Source of the DNA: Candidatus Pacearchaeota archaeon
GTDB taxonomy: Archaea; Nanobdellota; Nanobdellia; Pacearchaeales; GW2011-AR1
Length of the DNA stretch: 15,773 nt
Assembly: GCA_016181905.1 (NCBI GenBank)
Contig: JACOYM010000036.1
Location: forward strand, 1 to 15,773
Reading direction: 5' to 3'
This document shows positions 11,899 to 15,773 of this stretch, piece by piece. The notes beneath the pieces are model-generated. The model was not told where the DNA came from. It made no database searches and was given only the letters and a program-made list of their open reading frames with translations. Both the position numbers and the translations under genes were made by a program. Every line of letters starts with the position of its first letter. The stretch's first letter is position 1.

Positions 11899-11910
11899 GT
11901 TTATAAATAT
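11899..11910. promoter_or_regulatory. TATA box, aIF5A (and possibly FKBP)
   Basis: GTTTATAAATAT lies 18-29 nt before the aIF5A ATG (11928) and 27-38 nt before the FKBP ATG (11872). Its near-symmetry means that it may act in both directions. Confidence 0.5.
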
Positions 11911-11927
11911 ATTTCTTTTGTGATTGT

Positions 11928-12329
11928 ATGGTATATAAGTTTATAGAGATTGGTGATGCCAAGATTGGCTCAGTAATTCTTATAGAGGGGGCGGCATGCA
12001 CTGTCAAGAGCATGGATGTAAGCAAGACAGGAAAACATGGGCATGCCAAGGTTAGGATGGAGGCAGTCGGCATAATCGACGGGAAAAAAAGGGTTATAGT
12101 AAAGCCTGGCAGCGAGAAGTTTGGAGTGCCTATGATAGAGAAGAAAAGAGGGCAGGTGTTATCTGTTTCTGAAAGCAAAGCAAGCATAATGGATATGGAG
12201 AGTTTTGAGACAATTGATGTGCCATTTACAGAAGAGTTAAGCGGGCAGATTAAAGAAGGCGACCAGGTTGAATACTGGGTGATAGAAGGGGAAAAGATAA
12301 TAAAAAGAATAGCACAGGGGGCAGAATAA
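11928..12329 (+). CDS. eif5a: translation initiation factor 5A (aIF5A, hypusine-containing)
   Basis: aIF5A is the archaeal homologue of eIF5A and bacterial EF-P; it relieves ribosome stalling at proline-rich stretches. The protein has 133 residues. The N-terminal SH3-like domain holds the modification loop SKTGKHGHAK, where K36 should be converted to hypusine or deoxyhypusine. Before it is GSVILIEGAACTVKSMDVSK and after it the OB-fold domain with PGSEKFGVPMIEKKRGQVLS. The length is normal for the family. A TATA box about 24 nt upstream supports a leaderless start. The L40e gene begins 1 nt after its stop, so they form an operon. No deoxyhypusine synthase gene lies in this window. Confidence 0.93.
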   Translation: MVYKFIEIGDAKIGSVILIEGAACTVKSMDVSKTGKHGHAKVRMEAVGIIDGKKRVIVKPGSEKFGVPMIEKKRGQVLSVSESKASIMDMESFETIDVPFTEELSGQIKEGDQVEYWVIEGEKIIKRIAQGAE

Positions 12330-12330
12330 G

Positions 12331-12492
12331 ATGGCAAAAATACCAGAGGCGATGAAAAGGATGTTTAAGAATGTTTTTGTTTGCAGAAATTGCAGCACAA
12401 AAATAAGGTCAGAGCCAAGAAAAATTCTTGAGGGAAAAGTAAAATGCAGAAAGTGCAATGGGCGTGTTTTTAGGCCTGTAAGAAAGAAATAG
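12331..12492 (+). CDS. rpl40e: 50S ribosomal protein L40e (eL40)
   Basis: This small gene of 53 residues encodes the zinc-finger ribosomal protein that eukaryotes make as a ubiquitin fusion. The sequence MAKIPEAMKRMFKNVFVCRN is typical of archaeal L40e. Zinc ligands are C18 and C21 (CRNC), and C39 and C42 (CRKC). The end is basic (GRVFRPVRKK). The gene starts 1 nt after the aIF5A stop and is surely read from the same mRNA. No ubiquitin-like part is attached. The length is normal. Confidence 0.92.
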   Translation: MAKIPEAMKRMFKNVFVCRNCSTKIRSEPRKILEGKVKCRKCNGRVFRPVRKK

Positions 12493-12526
12493 GAAGAAAG
12501 GAGAAAGATAAAAAAGATTTTTTAAG

Positions 12527-13960
12527 ATGAACTTTTATATTTATGACCTGGCATTTCTTGTGGTATTCTTTCTAGCTGCAGGAATCTTCTTGTATATAAA
12601 CAAAAAAAACCTTAAGTTTGAAAAACCGCTGCTTATTTACAGGACTAAGGCAGGGTTAAGAATCATAGACTATTTTAGCAGGAGATTCAGAAAACCGCTG
12701 AGATTTTTAAGCTATGTGGTCATTGGTGTTGGCTATATGCTCATGGCTGCTATGATATACCTGTTAATTCAGATTATCTATATCTATTTTAAATTTCCAG
12801 TTTTGGTAAAGGCTGTGAAAATCCCGCCATTCATGCCTCTTATCCCGTATATAACAGAGATATTCAACGCAAAAGAGATATTTCCCCCATTTTATTTCAC
12901 ATACTGGATAATTGTTGTTGCAATAATTGCCATATTTCATGAGTTTGCCCATGGCATCTTTGCCCGCCATAATAATATAAGGGTTAAATCAACAGGATTT
13001 GGTTTTCTCGGGCCTTTCCTTGCGGCATTTGTGGAGCCTGATGAAAAGCAGATGAAAAAGAAAAGCAAGTTTGCGCAGCTTTCAATTCTCAGCGCAGGAA
13101 GCTTTGCGAACATTATTTTAACTTTCTTGTTTATACTGATAATGTGGGGCTTTTTCGCTGTCGCATTCACCCCCGCAGGGGCATCTTTCGACACATATTC
13201 ATACTCATTGGTCAATATAAGCTCTATAATCTCTGTTGACAACAAAACAGCAAGCAATTATGCGGATATTTTAGATATATCAAATGAGTTTAATGAAAGC
13301 AAAGGTTACATAGAGATTGCTGCACACAACGAAAATTATGTTATAAGCAAGAATGCCATTATAAAGCAATTGAATGCAACAAAATCAAAAGATATAAGCC
13401 AGATATTTCTTTACCATGATGCCCCTGCAATAAGAAACAATATAACCGGGGCAATCACAGAGATTGACGGAATTAAGATTAAAAACAGCGGGGAGCTTGG
13501 GGCGGCATTGTCAGGATATTCTCCAGGAGATAATATAAGGCTTAAGGCGGAAGCTGAAGGCAAGATAAATGAGTACAACATAACTCTTGCCAAAAACCCA
13601 GGTAATGAAAGCAGGGTATTCTTGGGCATCAGCGCAGTTAATGCTGGCAGGGGATTTTTGAGGGTTGTGGACATATTTTCATTCATAAAGGACAGGTCAA
13701 CATACTACAAGCCGAGGATAAACGGGCTTAGCATTTTTATCTATAATTTCCTGTGGTGGCTTATTATAATCAACCTTGGCGTAGCGCTTTTCAACATGCT
13801 GCCCGTAGGAATATTTGATGGGGGGCAGGTATTTTATTTAACAATCCTCGGAATAACAAAATCAGAGAAGATTGCAAAGAAGGCATTCTCAATAATCACA
13901 AGAATTATCCTGCTTATGTTCATTCTTCTTATTATATTGTGGTTTTTTGCTTTTAGATAA
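12527..13960 (+). CDS. M50 family site-2 protease (intramembrane metalloprotease)
   Basis: This 477-residue integral membrane zinc protease cuts substrates within or next to the membrane. The active-site motif HEFAH is at 138-142 in FHEFAHGIFARH. The second metal motif is NMLPVGIFDGG (423-433), whose D431 is the third ligand. A conserved block (EPDEKQMKKKSK, then LSILSAGSFANI) follows the first motif. Several helices lie at each end. Between them is a large extracytoplasmic region (about 215-400) with N-glycosylation sequons and a PDZ-like domain (about 312-375, with TGAITEIDGIKIKNSGELGA). The layout TM-PDZ-TM is usual for archaeal S2P. It follows L40e by 34 nt with an SD-like GGAG about 30 nt upstream, and is probably in the same operon. 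The substrate is unknown. Confidence 0.9.
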   Translation: MNFYIYDLAFLVVFFLAAGIFLYINKKNLKFEKPLLIYRTKAGLRIIDYFSRRFRKPLRFLSYVVIGVGYMLMAAMIYLLIQIIYIYFKFPVLVKAVKIPPFMPLIPYITEIFNAKEIFPPFYFTYWIIVVAIIAIFHEFAHGIFARHNNIRVKSTGFGFLGPFLAAFVEPDEKQMKKKSKFAQLSILSAGSFANIILTFLFILIMWGFFAVAFTPAGASFDTYSYSLVNISSIISVDNKTASNYADILDISNEFNESKGYIEIAAHNENYVISKNAIIKQLNATKSKDISQIFLYHDAPAIRNNITGAITEIDGIKIKNSGELGAALSGYSPGDNIRLKAEAEGKINEYNITLAKNPGNESRVFLGISAVNAGRGFLRVVDIFSFIKDRSTYYKPRINGLSIFIYNFLWWLIIINLGVALFNMLPVGIFDGGQVFYLTILGITKSEKIAKKAFSIITRIILLMFILLIILWFFAFR

Positions 13961-13976
13961 GTTTAAAACAAATTAA

Positions 13977-13986
13977 TTATTTATTC
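13977..13986 (+). promoter_or_regulatory. candidate TATA box of tRNA-Ala
   Basis: ATTATTTATT lies about 20 nt before the tRNA 5' end at 14002, in the 41-nt gap after the M50 gene. It is the only promoter-like element ahead of tRNA-Ala and taw1. Confidence 0.4.
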
Positions 13987-14001
13987 TGTCAATATTGCTT
14001 T

Positions 14002-14072
14002 GGGCCCATAGTTCAACGGTAAAATGACTCCTTCGCATGGAGTAGCTCCGCGTTCAATTCGCGGTGGGTCCA
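14002..14072 (+). tRNA. tRNA-Ala (anticodon CGC)
   Basis: This is a 71-nt cloverleaf. The acceptor GGGCCCA pairs with TGGGTCC, including the G3-T70 (G:U) pair that marks alanine tRNAs, and has discriminator A. The anticodon stem is ACTCC/GGAGT with loop TTCGCAT and anticodon CGC. The T arm is CCGCG-TTCAATT-CGCGG and the variable loop is short. No 3' CCA is encoded and no intron is seen. The taw1 ATG follows 10 nt after the 3' end. Confidence 0.94.
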
Positions 14073-14082
14073 TTTTGTCAAG

Positions 14083-15048
14083 ATGGCATCAAAATCTCTT
14101 GTTGAAACATTGAAAAAACAGCATTATGCAGTTGTTGGAAAGCACTCTGCTGTGCAGATTTGCAGATGGGCGAAGAAATCTTTATTGAATGAGGGGTTCT
14201 GCTACAAGCAGAAATTTTATGGCATACAAAGCCATAGATGCTGCCAGATGTCTCCTTATCTTGCCTGTGCAAACCAGTGTGTGCATTGCTGGCGCCCAAT
14301 GGAACAGGATTTTGGCATGAAGCTAAAACCACTGGCAAAAGACGCTGACAATCCAAAAGAAATAATTAAAAACTGCATTCTTGCCCAGAGAAAACTGCTG
14401 ACAGGGTTTAAAGGCAACCCTAAAATAAATATGAAAAAATGGCAGGAAGCCCAAGAGCCAAATCAGTTTGCCATCTCGCTTATAGGAGAGCCAACACTTT
14501 ATCCTAAACTGGCTGAGCTGATAAAAGAGTTAAGAAGGCAGAAAAAAACAAGCTTTCTTGTGACAAATGGCTTATATCCTGAGAAACTCCTGGAGCTAAA
14601 AAGTAAAAATGCACTGCCAACCCAGTTGTACATTTCTTTGAACACGCCAAACAAAGAGATGCATGAAAAGTGGCACAAAAGCAGGATAAAGGATGCATGG
14701 AAGAAATTTAATGAAAGTTTAGACGTGATGAAAAGATTGAAGAACAAAACAAGAACTGTATTAAGAATGACTCTGGTAAAGGATTTAAACATGAGCGAGC
14801 CTGAGAATTATGCCAAGATGATTAAAAAGGCATCTGCGGATTTTGTTGAGGTAAAGGGCTATATGGCAGTAGGCTTTGCAAGAAAAAGGCTTGGCTATGA
14901 AAAGATGCCTTCTCATGCTGAGATAAAGAAGTTTGCCAAAAAAATGCTGAAATACCTGCCAAAATACAGGTTTCTCGACGAGAAAATTGAATCGAGGGTT
15001 GTTCTTCTAGGAAAGGGCAAAGAAAAGGCAAGAATCAAGAATGTATAA
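14083..15048 (+). CDS. taw1: 4-demethylwyosine synthase Taw1/TYW1 (radical SAM)
   Basis: Taw1 condenses N1-methylguanosine-37 of tRNA-Phe with pyruvate to form the tricyclic 4-demethylwyosine, the core of wyosine bases. The protein has 321 residues. The radical-SAM motif is C62-ANQ-C66-VH-C69 (CxxxCxxC) followed by W70. Three further cysteines, C27, C40 and C53, are placed like those that hold the second [4Fe-4S] cluster in the Pyrococcus enzyme. The TIM-barrel signals LIGEPTLYPKLAELIKELRR, FLVTNGLYPE and QLYISLNTPNKEMHEKWH are clear, as is the C-terminal FVEVKGYMAVGFARKRLGYE. No flavodoxin domain is present, as usual in archaea. No TATA box lies between the tRNA-Ala and this gene, so both probably share one transcript. 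The partner enzymes Trm5 and Taw2 are not in this window. Confidence 0.93.
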   Translation: MASKSLVETLKKQHYAVVGKHSAVQICRWAKKSLLNEGFCYKQKFYGIQSHRCCQMSPYLACANQCVHCWRPMEQDFGMKLKPLAKDADNPKEIIKNCILAQRKLLTGFKGNPKINMKKWQEAQEPNQFAISLIGEPTLYPKLAELIKELRRQKKTSFLVTNGLYPEKLLELKSKNALPTQLYISLNTPNKEMHEKWHKSRIKDAWKKFNESLDVMKRLKNKTRTVLRMTLVKDLNMSEPENYAKMIKKASADFVEVKGYMAVGFARKRLGYEKMPSHAEIKKFAKKMLKYLPKYRFLDEKIESRVVLLGKGKEKARIKNV

Positions 15049-15087
15049 AAATAGCAGATTGAAAGATATAATCTGACAACAACAATT

Positions 15088-15095
15088 CTTATAAG
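15088..15095 (+). promoter_or_regulatory. TATA box of the beta-propeller protein gene
   Basis: CTTATAAG is centred about 28 nt before the ATG at 15120, giving a leaderless mRNA. The 71-nt gap after taw1 has no other signal. Confidence 0.55.
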
Positions 15096-15119
15096 CGGAT
15101 TATTGCATAATTAGAACAC

Positions 15120-15773
15120 ATGAAAATTAACATAACAAAATCAAATATTAAGATATTCCTTATAATATTCTTTGTATTGGCTTTGGGGCTTGGGAATGTG
15201 ATTGCTGCAGGGAATGAAACATCAGAATCAGGAATAAATGAGTGGAGAATGTTTGGCAGGCACCTTAATCAGACGCATTATACAAGCTCAGCAACTCTTG
15301 CAAGCCTTGCTAATGCAAAGATTATAACCTTCTCAACAGGAGCTATCATTCAGTCTTCTCCTGCTGTTGCAGGCGGCTTTGTTTATATTGGAAGTGATGA
15401 TGCCAAGCTATACCAGCTTAATGCCTCCAATATCAGCCAGCAGGCGGCAAGTTTTTCAGCAGTCGGGCCTATTGGATCTTCTCCTGCTGTTGCAGGTGGC
15501 TTTGTGTATGTTTTAAGTTATGACACTACACTATACCAGCTTAATGCTTCGAATGTCAGCCAGAAGATAGCAAGTTATACAACTGGCGGGGGGTTTTATA
15601 ACACACAATCTTCTCCTGTTGTTTCTAATGGTTTTGTGTATGTTGGGAGCACACTAGGAAACTTGTACCAGCTTAATGCTTCGAATGTCAGCCAGAAGAT
15701 AGCAAGTTTTTCAGCTGGTGATGCTATTTATCCTATACCCGCTGTTGCAGGTGGCTTTGTGTATGCAGGAAGC
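15120..15773 (+). CDS. secreted PQQ-like beta-propeller repeat protein, 3' end cut by window
   Basis: The frame is open from ATG 15120 to the window edge (218 codons) and continues beyond. It begins with a basic N terminus and a hydrophobic signal peptide (about 11-32, FLIIFFVLALGLGNVIAA). Then come repeats built on SSPAVAGGFVY, an acidic or small-residue turn, LYQLNASN and a QKIASFS strand, with periods of 41 and 44 residues. This matches PQQ/YncE-like beta-propeller blades, each a four-stranded sheet. The LNASN phrase gives an N-glycosylation sequon in each blade. An extracellular or surface role (binding or adhesion) is likely. No enzyme residues can be judged from this part. The family call is by repeat pattern. 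Confidence 0.8.
   Translation, partial: MKINITKSNIKIFLIIFFVLALGLGNVIAAGNETSESGINEWRMFGRHLNQTHYTSSATLASLANAKIITFSTGAIIQSSPAVAGGFVYIGSDDAKLYQLNASNISQQAASFSAVGPIGSSPAVAGGFVYVLSYDTTLYQLNASNVSQKIASYTTGGGFYNTQSSPVVSNGFVYVGSTLGNLYQLNASNVSQKIASFSAGDAIYPIPAVAGGFVYAGS
15357..15773 (+). repeat. near-identical tandem repeats within beta-propeller gene
   Basis: The blades are also similar as DNA. A 43-nt block is identical at 15534-15576 and 15666-15708, and a diverged version starts at 15412, giving spacings of 123 and 132 nt. The segment GCTGTTGCAGGTGGCTTTGT recurs around 15487 and 15741, with a one-base variant near 15363. Such DNA identity points to recent duplication or ongoing recombination between blades. 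Confidence 0.85.

Noticed and set aside
11873..12337. N-terminal extension of about 155 codons on the FKBP frame
   Set aside because: It is antisense to aIF5A. MVKKNDFVEIEF at 11872 is the family start.
14083..15048. Taw1 as bacterial-type radical SAM maturase
   Set aside because: The spacing of C27/C40/C53 with C62/C66/C69 and the motif order match Taw1/TYW1.

Overview
The window looks like chromosomal DNA of a small-genome archaeon, most probably a DPANN lineage of the Woesearchaeota/Pacearchaeota type. The information-processing genes are archaeal: Spt5, SecE/Sec61-gamma, ribosomal proteins L11, L37Ae and L40e, RNA polymerase subunit P (Rpo12), prefoldin beta, aIF5A and the wyosine enzyme Taw1. 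Cell division is of the FtsZ/SepF type. The DNA is AT-rich, the genes are short, and most have an archaeal TATA box about 25 nt before the start codon, as for leaderless mRNAs. The lineage is inferred from gene content, not from a database search.

Layout. Positions 1-4000 are a cell-surface region: the end of a winged-helix regulator, an archaeosortase-like membrane transpeptidase (C73/R115/H134), a divergent PAP2 phosphatase that shares its promoter region, a small unknown gene, and a large S-layer-like glycoprotein with a signal peptide and a C-terminal anchor. Positions 4036-4908 hold an N-terminally truncated diphthamide gene (dph2) bracketed by two copies of a folded repeat. The short copy equals the 122-bp copy minus exactly 82 bp between two GTCAAAGAC repeats. 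Positions 4922-6361 carry a 4-TM protein and a membrane-anchored HtrA-like protease, followed by structured non-coding DNA.

Positions 6548-11081 are a run of minus-strand housekeeping genes. In transcription order these are ftsZ, a small unknown gene, secE, spt5, rpl11, tRNA-Pro, rpl37ae, rpoP, pfdB and sepF. The ftsZ gene is broken into two overlapping ORFs, and the 14 residues expected at the junction are missing. FKBP (minus) and aIF5A-L40e-M50 protease (plus) diverge from about 11900. A tRNA-Ala sits 10 nt ahead of taw1. The right edge is the start of a secreted beta-propeller repeat protein.

The points most worth following up are the split ftsZ, the folded repeat pair around a two-domain Dph2, the archaeosortase/PAP2/S-layer neighbourhood, two likely tRNA-mRNA co-transcripts, and a hairpin leader before spt5-rpl11.
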